A stretch of DNA of 64,000 bases from Sediminihabitans luteus (GCF_002797595.1 NZ_PGFE01000001.1:682001-746000); one strand, 5' to 3'. Counted from the stretch's first letter, positions 25,825 to 34,672 are shown. Translations and numbers: made by a program. The notes: a model not told the origin generated them from the sequence alone.

Positions 25825-26774
25825 GCGGGGGGTCCGGGGCGTTCGGCGACGCGGAGCGCCACGGCCGCGAGGTCGGCGGCCCGCGCAGGGTCGCCCGCGC
25901 CGTCCGCCACCGCGACCGCGTAGCGGAAGGTCAGCTCGCCGCCGGGCGCGAACGGGACCTCGTGCGAGAAGGCGGGCGCGGGGCACAGGCACGCGAAGTT
26001 CTCGGTGCGTGCGAACCACTGCGGCTGCCCGCCGGGGTTGCCGGGCACGTCGACCATGACGACCGTCGAGGCGGTCGTCGTGCCGTCGTGCACGCCCGAG
26101 AAGCCCATCCACGGCAGCCGCTGCCCGCGCAGCTCCTCGCCGCCGGCCTGCCCGGGCGCGAGCAGCGTCCCGCCCGTGAACGAGCGCGGCCCGCGCCAGA
26201 ACAGTCCCCCGTACCCGGCGTTCTCGCGACCGTTGGTCGTGGGGCTGCCGACGGGCAGGTCGCGGCCCGAGACGTTCGTCAGGTGCGACGTGAACGCGAG
26301 GACCCATGCGTCGTCCGCGACCTCGACCCGGACGCGTCGCTCCTCGCGGACGACGACCTCGCGGCCCGCGTCGCCGGGCGGCGTGCGCCAGGCGAGGTCC
26401 TCGACGAAGGTCACGCCCGCGTCGTCCGCGGTCACGTCGCGGAACACCTGGTGCTCCATCGATCCGTCGTTGTCGAGCCACACGTAGCCCTCGTCGCGCA
26501 CGTACGTGGGACCGCCCCAGAAGTTGTACGGCCCGACGTTCGGCAGCGACCACGCGATCCCCTTGTGCCACACGTGGTCGTGCGGGCGGAACAGCGACAC
26601 GAGGTCGCCGTCGAGCGTGCGCAGGGGGTGGAAGTACGGACGCGGGCTCTCGACCTGGGCGTCGTCGGGCCGGTACACGTACTCGACCAGGGTCGTCCCC
26701 CGGTGTCGGACGGCGATCGCCCGGCCGTCGTCGTCGACCGCGGTGAGCGCGCGGGCCGTGGCGTCGGCCGTCAT
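25821..26774 (-). CDS. DUF6807 (PmoA-like) family protein
   Basis: A 317-residue stand-alone copy of the domain fused to LacI at 6454-8526. Shared motifs are YFHPLRTLDG, RPHDHVWHKGIAWS and SPTTNGRENAGYGGLFWRG. The Pfam label methane oxygenase PmoA is misleading: there are no membrane segments and no copper-site pattern, and the family is common in polysaccharide-using bacteria beside Gfo/Idh/MocA enzymes. Conserved His residues (H-x-x-H, DHxWH) suggest a metal or sugar site. ATG at 26774 overlaps the upstream gene (ATGA). Confidence 0.85.
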   Translation of the reverse strand: MTADATARALTAVDDDGRAIAVRHRGTTLVEYVYRPDDAQVESPRPYFHPLRTLDGDLVSLFRPHDHVWHKGIAWSLPNVGPYNFWGGPTYVRDEGYVWLDNDGSMEHQVFRDVTADDAGVTFVEDLAWRTPPGDAGREVVVREERRVRVEVADDAWVLAFTSHLTNVSGRDLPVGSPTTNGRENAGYGGLFWRGPRSFTGGTLLAPGQAGGEELRGQRLPWMGFSGVHDGTTTASTVVMVDVPGNPGGQPQWFARTENFACLCPAPAFSHEVPFAPGGELTFRYAVAVADGAGDPARAADLAAVALRVAERPGPPA

Positions 26775-27865
26775 CGCGACGCCCCCGTCGTGGCTGCGAC
26801 CGCGGCCCAGGGGGCACCGTCGCCCGCCATCGACGCGTGGAACGGGTCGCCCGCGACGATGGTGCCCGCGTGCACGGTCTCGCCCGTGAACGCCGACCGG
26901 TAGATCGAGGCCGCGAGGTCGAGCGTGCGGCGCGCGTCGGCGCTCGTGACGGGCGGCGCCTGGCCCGCGGCGAACGCGGCGTAGGTGGGTTCGAGCTGGC
27001 CGAGGTGGCCGGACTCGGGTGCGTCCGGGTCGCTCGTCCACAGGTGCGCGACGTCCTCGCCCGGGGCGGGCGTGAACGTCCACGCCGAGTCGTCGTAGCC
27101 GTAGAGGTGCTCGAGCTCGATGGTGGCGCGCTGCGTGTCGATGCGGATCTGCGAGGTCTCGCGCGGCGAGAGCACCGAGTTCACGATCGACGCGACCGCG
27201 CCGTTCTCGAACGTCACGAGCGCCATCGAGACGTCCTCGGTCTCGGTGTCGCGGTCCTGACGCGCGGCCACGGCCCGCACCTCGGCCCACGGGCCGAGCA
27301 GCGACAGCAGCAGGTCGAACTGGTGGATCCCGTGCCCCATGGTCGGGCCGCCGCCCTCGGTCTCCCAGCGACCGCGCCACGGCACCGCGAAGTACGCGGG
27401 GTCGCGGAACCAGAGCGTGTCGCACGTCGCGACGAGCGGCCGCCCGAGCGCACCCCGGTCGAGCAGGTCGCGCAGGCGCACGGCCCCGCTGCCGAACCGG
27501 TGCTGCACGATCACGGTCAGGCTCGCGCTCGACGCGGCCTCGGCGGTGACGAGCTCGTCCATCTGCGCGAGCGAGAGCACGGGCGGCTTCTCGAGCACGA
27601 CGTGCACGCCGACCGCGAGCGCGGTCAGCGCGGCCTCGAGGTGCGCGGTCGGCGGGGTGCACACGTGCAGCACGTCGACGTCGCCCGTCGCGAGCGCCGC
27701 GCTCACGTCGGTGCCCGCGTGCGGCGCGCCGAACTCGTCGGCGAGCGCGCGGGCGCGGTCGGGGTCGAGGTCGACGACGCGCGTGAGCTCGGCCCCGTCG
27801 ATCGCGGCGATCGCGTGGGCGTGGGCGTGGGCGATCGCGCCCGCACCGACGATGGTGGCCCTCAT
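26771..27865 (-). CDS. Gfo/Idh/MocA-family oxidoreductase
   Basis: A 364-residue NAD(P)-dependent dehydrogenase, normal length. Nucleotide loop IVGAGAIAHAHAHAIAA at the N-terminus and EKP signature VVLEKPPVLS near residue 95; the GGGPTMGHGIHQFDLLLSLLG segment carries the catalytic His region. An unusual AHAHAHAIA run directly follows the glycine loop. Coupled on both sides by ATGA overlaps. Substrate unknown; its DUF6807 neighbour mirrors the 6454-9743 pair. Confidence 0.88.
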   Translation of the reverse strand: MRATIVGAGAIAHAHAHAIAAIDGAELTRVVDLDPDRARALADEFGAPHAGTDVSAALATGDVDVLHVCTPPTAHLEAALTALAVGVHVVLEKPPVLSLAQMDELVTAEAASSASLTVIVQHRFGSGAVRLRDLLDRGALGRPLVATCDTLWFRDPAYFAVPWRGRWETEGGGPTMGHGIHQFDLLLSLLGPWAEVRAVAARQDRDTETEDVSMALVTFENGAVASIVNSVLSPRETSQIRIDTQRATIELEHLYGYDDSAWTFTPAPGEDVAHLWTSDPDAPESGHLGQLEPTYAAFAAGQAPPVTSADARRTLDLAASIYRSAFTGETVHAGTIVAGDPFHASMAGDGAPWAAVAATTGASR

Positions 27866-29286
27866 GCGGTGCGCTCCGTCACGGTCGTGGTCGAGAGGTC
27901 GACCCCGAGGTCGAGATCGGCGACCGTCACGGGCTGCCCCGTGGCGAGCGACGCGTTCGCGGCGTACCCGACGCTCGACGCGCGGATCCCGTCGAGATAG
28001 CCGGCGGCGCGGCCGAGCGGGTCGTGGGCGGGCGGGCCCGTGAAGACGTCGGCGAGCAGGTAGGCGTCGCCGCCGCCGTGCCCCCCGATGCCGGCGGGGA
28101 TCTCGCGCTCCTGCGCGCGCTCCCAGTGCTTCTGCACCACGAGCCGCTCGACGTGCGGGCGTACCGCGTCGCCCGCGAACGCCTCGGGCGTGGCGGACGG
28201 GTCGAGCACCGAGCGGCCCGCGTCGTCGAACTCGACCGAGCCGCGCTCGACGACCTCGAGCTCCGCGCGGCCCTTGGTGCCGTTGACCGTGACGCGGTAC
28301 CCCTCCCAGGGCGAGTGCGCGACGAGCGAGTACGTCATGACGGCACCGGACTCGTACTCGACGAGCACCGCGAGCGTGTCCTCCGCCTCGATGTCGGGGT
28401 CGAACACGTCGCGGTCGCGCACGTAGCCGTCGTGCGCGCGCGCCTCGGGCCCGTAGAGCGCGGCGAGCCTCGGGTCGGCCTCGAGGTCGATGCCCCACGG
28501 CTCGATGCCGCGCTCGCGCAGCCCCTGCTCGGCGGAGGACGTCTCGCCCGAGCGCGCGTGCGCGCCGTCCGCCCCGTAGAAGCGGCGGCCGCCCGCGGCG
28601 GTCACGCGGCGCGGGACGCCGTCGATCCACCAGCTCACGAGGTCGAAGTGGTGGCTCGACTTGTGCACGAGCAGGCCGCCCGAGACGTCCTTGTCGCGGT
28701 GCCAGCGACGGAAGTAGTCGGCGCCGTGCACGGTGTCCAGGGCCCACTCGAAGTGGACCGAGAGAACCGTGCCGATCTCGCCCGACGCGACGACCTCGCG
28801 CAGGGCGGCGTTGCGGGGCGCGTACCGGTAGTTGAACGTCATCGTGAGGTCGCGGCCGGTCTCGCGCACGGCCTCGGCGATGCGCCGCGCCTGCTCGGCG
28901 GTCGCGGCGAGGGGCTTCTCGACGACGACGTCCGCGCCGGCCCGCAGCGCGCGGCACACGAGGTCGGCGTGGGTGCGGTCGGGCGAGGTGACGATCACGC
29001 GGTCGAGGTGCTGCTCGGCGATCGCCCGTTCGAGGTCGTCGGGCCCGTAGACGGGCCGGGCGGGGCCGCCGAGCACGGGTGCGACCGTGCTCTCGTGGTA
29101 GGCGGCGCGCACCGGGTTCGGCTCGACCCAGGCGACGAGCTCGCCGTCGGCGGCGTGAGCGCCCGTGAGCGCCGCGACGTACATCCCGGCGCGGTGGCCG
29201 GTGCCCAGGACCGCGTAGCGGGTGCGCGGGGCGGGGGTGTCGGAGGGTGTGGTGGCGGACGTCGTGGACGCCGTGGCTGCGGTCAT
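27862..29286 (-). CDS. Gfo/Idh/MocA-family oxidoreductase, paralogue of 1249-2691
   Basis: 474 aa, first gene of the cupin/DUF6807 operon. The nucleotide loop AVLGTGHRAGMYVAAL, EKP signature VVVEKPLAAT and the block HGADYFRRWHRDKDVSGG match the 1249-2691 protein along the full length, indicating duplication within the locus. A Thr/Ser/Ala-rich N-terminal tail of about 20 residues precedes the fold. The upstream divergent region to the GH51 gene holds two LacI-type operators, so it is probably induced with the arabinofuranosidase. Confidence 0.88.
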   Translation of the reverse strand: MTAATASTTSATTPSDTPAPRTRYAVLGTGHRAGMYVAALTGAHAADGELVAWVEPNPVRAAYHESTVAPVLGGPARPVYGPDDLERAIAEQHLDRVIVTSPDRTHADLVCRALRAGADVVVEKPLAATAEQARRIAEAVRETGRDLTMTFNYRYAPRNAALREVVASGEIGTVLSVHFEWALDTVHGADYFRRWHRDKDVSGGLLVHKSSHHFDLVSWWIDGVPRRVTAAGGRRFYGADGAHARSGETSSAEQGLRERGIEPWGIDLEADPRLAALYGPEARAHDGYVRDRDVFDPDIEAEDTLAVLVEYESGAVMTYSLVAHSPWEGYRVTVNGTKGRAELEVVERGSVEFDDAGRSVLDPSATPEAFAGDAVRPHVERLVVQKHWERAQEREIPAGIGGHGGGDAYLLADVFTGPPAHDPLGRAAGYLDGIRASSVGYAANASLATGQPVTVADLDLGVDLSTTTVTERTA

Positions 29287-29354
29287 CGGGGTGGCGATTC
29301 CTCATCGAAGTGCCGGTCTGGACCTGGTGCGGCGGCGTCGTCGCCCCGCGGGTG

Positions 29355-29368
29355 TTGAAACGATACAA
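29355..29368. promoter_or_regulatory. LacI-type operator upstream of oxidoreductase operon
   Basis: TTGAAACGATACAA, 69 bp before the oxidoreductase start (29286). The 12-mer TGAAACGATACA recurs exactly at 36077-36088 upstream of the second ABC operon. Confidence 0.75.
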
Positions 29369-29474
29369 GCACAGTCCGCGCCGGGACTCAAGGGGCACCG
29401 CCGTTCCGCCGGGACGCCCGGGGTCGAGTCCGGCCCCGCCGCTCGAAGGGCGGACGCCGCGGGGTGCGATCGCC

Positions 29475-29501
29475 TAGGATGGCGGGGTTGAATCGATGCA
29501 A
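29475..29501 (+). promoter_or_regulatory. GH51 promoter -10 with adjoining LacI-type operator
   Basis: A -10-like TAGGAT (29475-29480) is followed by TTGAATCGATGCAA (29488-29501), then the GH51 start at 29549. Operator at the expected transcription start fits repression. Confidence 0.72.
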
Positions 29502-29548
29502 CGCGGCATCGGAGCCGCGCGCACTCCACCACCGACGCTGGGAGCACC

Positions 29549-31114
29549 GTGCCGAACCCCGGGACGACGACACTGACCCTCCACCCCGACTTCCGGCGCG
29601 GCGCGCTCGACCGCCGCCTCTTCGGCTCGTTCGTCGAGCACCTCGGCCGCGCCGTCTACACGGGCGTCTACGAACCCGGCCACGCGACGTCCGACGAGCA
29701 CGGGTTCCGCGGCGACGTCGTCGACCTCACGCGCGAGCTCGGCGCGACGATCGTGCGCTACCCCGGCGGCAACTTCGTGTCCAACTACCGCTGGGAGGAC
29801 GGCGTCGGGCCGCGCGAGCAGCGCACGCCCTTCCTCGACCTCGCCTGGCGCACCGTCGAGCCCAACGACGTCGGCACCGACGAGTTCCTGCAGTACTGCG
29901 AGCGCACCGGGATCGAACCCATGATGGCCGTCAACCTCGGCACCCGCGGCGTCGAGGCGGCCGCCGCGCTCGTCGAGTACTGCAACGGCGAGGCCGGCAC
30001 CCGCTGGGCCGACCTGCGCATCGCGAACGGCCGCACCGAGCCCTACGGCGTGCGCCTGTGGTGCCTCGGCAACGAGATGGACGGCCCGTGGCAGATCGGC
30101 CACAAGGACGCCGACGCGTACGGGCGGCTCGCGGCCGAGGCCGGCAAGGCCATGCGGCTCGTCGACCCGACGATCGAGCTCGTCGCGTGCGGGTCGTCGT
30201 CGATGCAGATGGACACGTTCGGCGAGTGGGAGCGCGTCGTGCTCGGGCACACGTTCGACGTCGTCGACCACATCTCGATGCACGCCTACTACGAGGAGAC
30301 CGACGGCGACCGCGCGAGCTTCCTCGCCTCGGGCACCGCGATGGACCGGTTCGTCGAGCGCGTCGTCGCGACCGCCGACGCCGTCTCCGCCCAGCGCCGC
30401 TCCGACAAGCGGTTCACGATCTCGTTCGACGAGTGGAACGTCTGGTACCTGCAGTCCCGGTTCGTCGGCGAGAAGAACCTGCCGATCCAGCGCGACGCGC
30501 CCCGCATCATCGAGGACGTCTACTCCGCGCTCGACGCCGTCGTCGTCGGCGACCTGCTCGTCACCCTGCTCAACCACGCCGACCGCATCGGCGTCGCATG
30601 CCTCGCGCAGCTCGTCAACGTGATCGCGCCGATCATAACCGAGCCCGGCGGCCCCGCCTGGAAGCAGCCCACGTTCCACCCGTTCGCCCGCACCGCCGCG
30701 ACCGCGCGCGGCGAGGTGCTCGACCTGCGCGTCGACACCGCCACCACCACGACCGCCGCGCACGGCGACGTGCCGCTCGTGACCGCCGCGGCGACCATCG
30801 ACCCCGCCACGGGCCACCTCGCGCTGTTCGTGACCAACCGCTCCCCCGAGCCGCAGACCCTCGTGCTGCGCACCCCCGGTGCTCGGCTCACGCTCGTCGA
30901 CGCCCTCGAGGTCACCGCGGACGACGTCCCCGCGGTCGCCGGGCCCGAGCACGCGGCGTCCGTGGCCGAGAAGCACGTGCGGACGTTCGAGCTCGGCGGG
31001 GATGACGGGGTCGACGGTGGCGAAGGGGTCGGCGGGGAGCCCGCCGCGACGAGGACCGTCACGCTCGCGCCCGAGTCGTGGACGGCGTTCACGGGAACTC
31101 TGGCTCGGGCCTGA
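29549..31114 (+). CDS. Alpha-L-arabinofuranosidase, glycoside hydrolase family 51
   Basis: Releases arabinose from arabinan or arabinogalactan side chains. 521 aa, no signal peptide, so intracellular. TIM barrel starts LFGSFVEHLGRAVYTGVYEP; acid/base Glu176 in CLGNEMDGPW and nucleophile Glu295 in SFDEWNVWY. A C-terminal beta-sandwich follows from about residue 380, with an Asp/Gly-rich insertion (GGDDGVDGGEGVGG) near the end. GTG at 29549 has GGGAG 7 nt upstream. Divergent from the oxidoreductase operon with operators for both. Confidence 0.95.
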   Translation: MPNPGTTTLTLHPDFRRGALDRRLFGSFVEHLGRAVYTGVYEPGHATSDEHGFRGDVVDLTRELGATIVRYPGGNFVSNYRWEDGVGPREQRTPFLDLAWRTVEPNDVGTDEFLQYCERTGIEPMMAVNLGTRGVEAAAALVEYCNGEAGTRWADLRIANGRTEPYGVRLWCLGNEMDGPWQIGHKDADAYGRLAAEAGKAMRLVDPTIELVACGSSSMQMDTFGEWERVVLGHTFDVVDHISMHAYYEETDGDRASFLASGTAMDRFVERVVATADAVSAQRRSDKRFTISFDEWNVWYLQSRFVGEKNLPIQRDAPRIIEDVYSALDAVVVGDLLVTLLNHADRIGVACLAQLVNVIAPIITEPGGPAWKQPTFHPFARTAATARGEVLDLRVDTATTTTAAHGDVPLVTAAATIDPATGHLALFVTNRSPEPQTLVLRTPGARLTLVDALEVTADDVPAVAGPEHAASVAEKHVRTFELGGDDGVDGGEGVGGEPAATRTVTLAPESWTAFTGTLARA

Positions 31115-31130
31115 CCGCGGGCCATACCCG

Positions 31131-31630
31131 CCGAGCGTCACGTTCTGGCCCGTTCGCCTCACTCTGAGGGGGCCAGAACGTGACCCTCGCGGGCATGGGG
31201 GCCGGAACGTGGCGCTCGCGCCGAGACCCAGGACTCGGGCCCCAGGCCCCAGGCCCCAGGCCCTGGGCCCTGGGCGCCGGGCCCCAGGCCATGTGCGCAA
31301 CAAGCAGCGCCGAGCGTCACGTTCTGGCCCGTTCGACTCACGCTGATGGGGCTCGAACGTGACCCTCGCGAGCGTGAGGGCCGGAACGTGGCGCTCGCGG
31401 GGTCGAGAGCGCGGCGCCGACGAGCGTGAGGGCCGGAACGTGGCGCTCGCACCGAGACCCAGGCCTCGGGCCTCAGGCCTCAGGTCCTCAGGCCCTGGGC
31501 CCCGGGCCCCGGGCCCCGGGCCCCGGGCAATGTGCGCGACAAGCACCGCCGAGGGTCACGTTCTGGCCCGTGCGACTCACTCTGAGGGGGCCAGATCGTG
31601 ACGCTCGCGGGGTCGGGAGCGCGGCGCTGA
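31131..31630. repeat. Three tandem ~200-bp repeat units built from an inverted 20-mer
   Basis: The whole 559-bp gap between GH51 and the YesL-like gene contains no gene. Units start at 31131, 31310 and 31549 (the last truncated). Each opens with GAGCGTCACGTTCTGGCC, then its inverted copy GGCCAGAACGTGACCCTCGC about 20 nt later, then one or two further copies (GGCCGGAACGTGGCGCTCGC), and a stretch of CCCAGG/CCCGGG palindromes before ATGTGCGC. Nine copies of the 20-mer are recognisable here. The same motif returns at 63170-63291. Confidence 0.9.
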
Positions 31631-31673
31631 CGGGCGCGCAGGGAGCCCGGCGCGGCGGGGAGCTCCGCGCTGG

Positions 31674-32630
31674 TCAGACGCCTGCGGCGCGGGATCGCGA
31701 CGCGACGGCGAGGGTCGCCATGCACAGGAGTCCGCCGACGACGACGGCGAGCGGCACGAGCATCCAGACGAGCACCGCGCAGGCACCCACGGCGGCGAGC
31801 AGCAGCACCGAGCCGCTGCGGTCGTCGCTCGCGGCGGTCACCCCGACGCGCAGCGCCCGCCCCGCCCGACGGACCGGACCCTCGCCCGGGGCGTCGAGCG
31901 GACCGCCCGACCACCCGACGTCCGCGGCCGAGGCGTCACCGCCTGCAATGTCACTGCCTGCAATGTCACCGCCCGAACCGTCACTGACCGAGCGATCACG
32001 ACCTGAACTGGTCCGACCCGAGCTGGTCCGACCCGAGCCGTCGTTCCAGCGGCCCGCCGACCACGCGGCCGTGGCCCGCAGCAGGACGACGACGCACACG
32101 CCGGCGGCGAGCAGCACGAGGAGCCGCACGTACCCGCCACCCGGCAGGGCGGACGAGCCGAGCGCCACGAGGTCGAGCGCGAGGAACGCCCCGACCAGGA
32201 GCGTCACGACGCCGAGGGCCCAGAGGTCGCGCAGCGCGCGCCACCAGTCCGCGAACAGCGTGCCGATCCCGTCGTCGACCCCGGCGACGTGGCGCCGCAG
32301 GTGCGCGGAGCCCGCCGCGAGGGAGGCGGGGACGGTGATCACCGGGATGCTCGTGACCAGCACGAACGCGCCGACGAGCAGCACCTCCGCGAAGAGCGCG
32401 AACGCGTTGCCGCGGGCCGCCGGACCGCGGCGCGGCCGGGACTCGTCGGTCGGGTCCTCGGGCCACCCGCCAGCGTCGCCCGCGGGGGCGTCACGCCCGT
32501 CGGCGTCGCGCCCGAAGCCGCGCCCACCCGCGCCGTCCTCGTCGGGAACCCGTCCGCCGGGAGCTCGTCCGTCGTCCTGCACGTCGCCACCTCTCCTCGG
32601 GCTCTCCGTCGAGCCCGTCGTCGTGACCAT
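31674..32630 (-). CDS. YesL-like (DUF624) membrane protein
   Basis: 318 aa. An 80-residue charged, disordered N-terminus is followed by about five membrane segments (from FALFAEVLLVGAFVLVTSIPV on). DUF624/YesL proteins are commonly encoded beside pectin- and rhamnogalacturonan-related ABC importers, as in Bacillus subtilis; their role is not established. A cytoplasmic loop is swollen by a 15-bp repeat (31936-32040). Start ATG 32630 lies 2 bp after the permease stop. Assignment rests on the first two membrane segments and gene context. Confidence 0.65.
   Translation of the reverse strand: MVTTTGSTESPRRGGDVQDDGRAPGGRVPDEDGAGGRGFGRDADGRDAPAGDAGGWPEDPTDESRPRRGPAARGNAFALFAEVLLVGAFVLVTSIPVITVPASLAAGSAHLRRHVAGVDDGIGTLFADWWRALRDLWALGVVTLLVGAFLALDLVALGSSALPGGGYVRLLVLLAAGVCVVVLLRATAAWSAGRWNDGSGRTSSGRTSSGRDRSVSDGSGGDIAGSDIAGGDASAADVGWSGGPLDAPGEGPVRRAGRALRVGVTAASDDRSGSVLLLAAVGACAVLVWMLVPLAVVVGGLLCMATLAVASRSRAAGV
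31936..32040 (-). repeat. 15-bp in-frame tandem repeat in YesL-like protein
   Basis: Seven consecutive diverged 15-bp units (plus-strand types TCACTGCCTGCAATG and TGGTCCGACCCGAGC) code SGRTSSGRTSSGRD and GGDIAGSDIAGGD. Confidence 0.82.
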
Positions 32631-32632
32631 GG

Positions 32633-33577
32633 TCAGCCCTTGAGGCCCTGGGTCGCGACGCCGTCCACGATGTAGCGCTGGAACACGATGAAGAACAGCA
32701 GCACGGGCACGAGCGCGAGGACCGCCATCGCCATCTGTGCGCCGTAGTCGGAGACGGAGGTCTGGTCGACGTAGAGGCGCAGCGCGATCGGCAGCGAGTA
32801 GAGGTCGGGCTTCTTGAGGTAGAGCAGCGGCCCGAGGAAGTCGTTCCACGACCAGATGAACGCGAAGATCGACGCGGTGATGATGGGCGGGCGCATGAGC
32901 GGCAGCATGATCGAGCGGAAGATCCGCACGTGCCCGGCGCCGTCGATGCGCGCGGCCTCGTCGAGCTCGCGCGGCAGGTTGCGCATGAACTGCACCATGA
33001 GGAACACGAAGAACGCCTCGGACGCGAGGAACTTGCCGAGCAGCAGCGGCCAGAACGTGTTCACCATGCCGAGATTGTTGAAGATGATGTACTGCGGGAT
33101 GATCACGACGTGGAACGGCAGCAGGAGCGTGCCGATCATGAGGCCGAACCAGATGTTCCGGCCGGGGAACTCGATGCGCGAGAACGCGTAGGCCGACACG
33201 GTCGCGGAGAGCACGATCCCGATCACGGACAGCACCGCGAGGATCAGCGAGTTGCCGAAGAACGTCCAGAACGAGACGCCGCCGATGCCCGAGAGGGCCT
33301 TGGTGAAGTTGTCCAGGGTCCAGTCGGTCGGGATCGGGTTGACCTCGCCGATGATGTCGCTCGACGGCTTGAACGCCGAGAGGAACATCCACACGGCCGG
33401 GTAGAGGATCACGACGGTCAGCGCGAGGACGAACGCGTGGAAGCCGAGCCCCTTGAGGCCCTTGCGCCGGCGGGCGGACCGTCGGAGCGTCGCGGCGGCG
33501 CCGGTGTCGCGCACGGGCGGCTCGGTGATCAGGTGCTGGGCGCCGACGTGCTCGACGGCGATCGTGTTCTCGGTCAT
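32633..33577 (-). CDS. ABC sugar permease, MalG/YtcP-like subunit (cluster 2)
   Basis: 314 aa, six predicted membrane segments, EAA loop DEAARIDGAGHVRIFRSI. Closely resembles the cluster-1 subunit at 4319-5269 in both membrane and loop segments. ATG at 33577 overlaps the partner permease stop (ATGA). As in cluster 1, no ATPase gene is present in the operon. Confidence 0.93.
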   Translation of the reverse strand: MTENTIAVEHVGAQHLITEPPVRDTGAAATLRRSARRRKGLKGLGFHAFVLALTVVILYPAVWMFLSAFKPSSDIIGEVNPIPTDWTLDNFTKALSGIGGVSFWTFFGNSLILAVLSVIGIVLSATVSAYAFSRIEFPGRNIWFGLMIGTLLLPFHVVIIPQYIIFNNLGMVNTFWPLLLGKFLASEAFFVFLMVQFMRNLPRELDEAARIDGAGHVRIFRSIMLPLMRPPIITASIFAFIWSWNDFLGPLLYLKKPDLYSLPIALRLYVDQTSVSDYGAQMAMAVLALVPVLLFFIVFQRYIVDGVATQGLKG

Positions 33578-34518
33578 CGGGCATCTCCGCTGTAGTGGAC
33601 CCACGACTTCGAGGTCTTGAAGAAGATCGCGGTGATGACGCCGACCACGATCACGAGGACCCACGCCATGGCGGACGCGTAGCCCATCCGGAAGTCGTTG
33701 AAGCCACGGATGTACAGGTACAGGGTGTAGAAGAGGGTCGATCCGGCGGGCCCGCCCGAACCGCCCGAGATGATGAACGCCGAGCTGAAGACCTGGAACG
33801 CGGCGATGGTCTCGAGCAGCAGGTTGAAGAAGATCACCGGCGAGAGCATCGGGAGCGTGATGCGCAGGAACTTGCGCACGGGCCCGGCGCCGTCGACCGA
33901 CGCGGCCTCGTAGAGCTCGGCGGGGACCTGCTTGAGGCCCGCGAGGAAGATGACCATCGGGGCGCCGAACTGCCACACCGCGAGCAGGATCATCATGGGC
34001 ATCGTCATGTCGGGGTTGCCGACCCAGCCGCCGGCCTGCATGCCGAAGAACTGCCCGACGGTGTCGACGATCCCGTCGTCGATGAACATCGCCTTCCAGA
34101 CGATGGCGATCGAGACCGAGGCGCCGATGAGCGAGGGTGCGTAGAAGATCGAGCGGTACGCGCCCTGGCCGCGGTGCTTCATGTTGAGGAGCATCGCGAC
34201 GGCGAGGGCGGCGACGAGCTTGACGGGGGTCCCGACGAGCACGTAGATCGCGGTGACCTTCGCGGACTGCAGGAACCGCGGGTCCTGGAAGAGCTGCGTG
34301 AAGTTGTCGAACCCGACCCACTGCGGGTCGGTGAACAGGTTGTAGTCCGTGAACGCCAGGTAGAGCGAGGCGATCATGGGGCCGGCGGTCAGCAGGAAGA
34401 AGCCGAGCAGCCAGGGTGTCAGGAACGCGTACCCCGCACGGACCTCCGACGGCTTCCAGCGCCGTGCGCGCTTCGCGGGAGCCGACGACGGCGCGGCGTC
34501 GCGGGTGAGGGTGGTCAC
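33574..34518 (-). CDS. ABC sugar permease, MalF/LplB-like subunit (cluster 2)
   Basis: 314 aa, six predicted membrane segments, EAA loop YEAASVDGAGPVRKFLRI. I chose GTG at 34518 (MTTLTRDAAPSSAP...); the longer frame opens only at a TTG (34566) inside the upstream tandem repeat. The ribosome-binding site is weak, so the hairpin at 34640-34672 and the repeat in the leader may lower its expression relative to the binding protein. Confidence 0.9.
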   Translation of the reverse strand: MTTLTRDAAPSSAPAKRARRWKPSEVRAGYAFLTPWLLGFFLLTAGPMIASLYLAFTDYNLFTDPQWVGFDNFTQLFQDPRFLQSAKVTAIYVLVGTPVKLVAALAVAMLLNMKHRGQGAYRSIFYAPSLIGASVSIAIVWKAMFIDDGIVDTVGQFFGMQAGGWVGNPDMTMPMMILLAVWQFGAPMVIFLAGLKQVPAELYEAASVDGAGPVRKFLRITLPMLSPVIFFNLLLETIAAFQVFSSAFIISGGSGGPAGSTLFYTLYLYIRGFNDFRMGYASAMAWVLVIVVGVITAIFFKTSKSWVHYSGDAR

Positions 34519-34543
34519 GATCAGGGTCCGATCAGTCGTCGTT

Positions 34544-34612
34544 GTCCATCGGGTATGTCTCGTCAATCAGGTGTGGCTCGTCCATCCGGTGTGGCTCGCC
34601 CATCCGTCATGG
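34544..34612. repeat. 18-bp tandem repeat between binding protein and permease genes
   Basis: Three full diverged units (34544-34561, 34562-34579, 34580-34597; type GTCCATCCGGTGTGGCTC) and a partial fourth. Noncoding in the operon's reading. Confidence 0.82.
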
Positions 34613-34639
34613 CAGCGCTGCCACGAGGCAGCACCGTAC

Positions 34640-34672
34640 GGGGTGCGGTCGGCACGAGGCCAACCGCACCCC
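34640..34672 (-). terminator. Intra-operon hairpin after solute-binding protein gene
   Basis: Perfect 10-bp arms GGGGTGCGGT (34640-34649) and complement (34663-34672), 13-nt loop, 8 bp after the binding-protein stop. No T-run. A partial terminator or RNA stabiliser giving excess binding protein over permeases is the likely role; cluster 1 has the equivalent at 2773-2809. Confidence 0.62.

Noticed and set aside
25821-26774. Annotation as particulate methane monooxygenase subunit A
   Set aside because: The family label PmoA is historical. There are no membrane helices or partner pmoB/pmoC genes, and the context is sugar catabolism.
31131-31630. Possible CRISPR array
   Set aside because: The repeated 20-mers are inverted relative to one another, spacing varies, the intervening sequence is itself repeated, and there are no cas genes.
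34519-34566. Longer start for the cluster-2 MalF-like permease
   Set aside because: It would begin at a TTG inside a tandem repeat and adds residues without similarity to permease N-termini.
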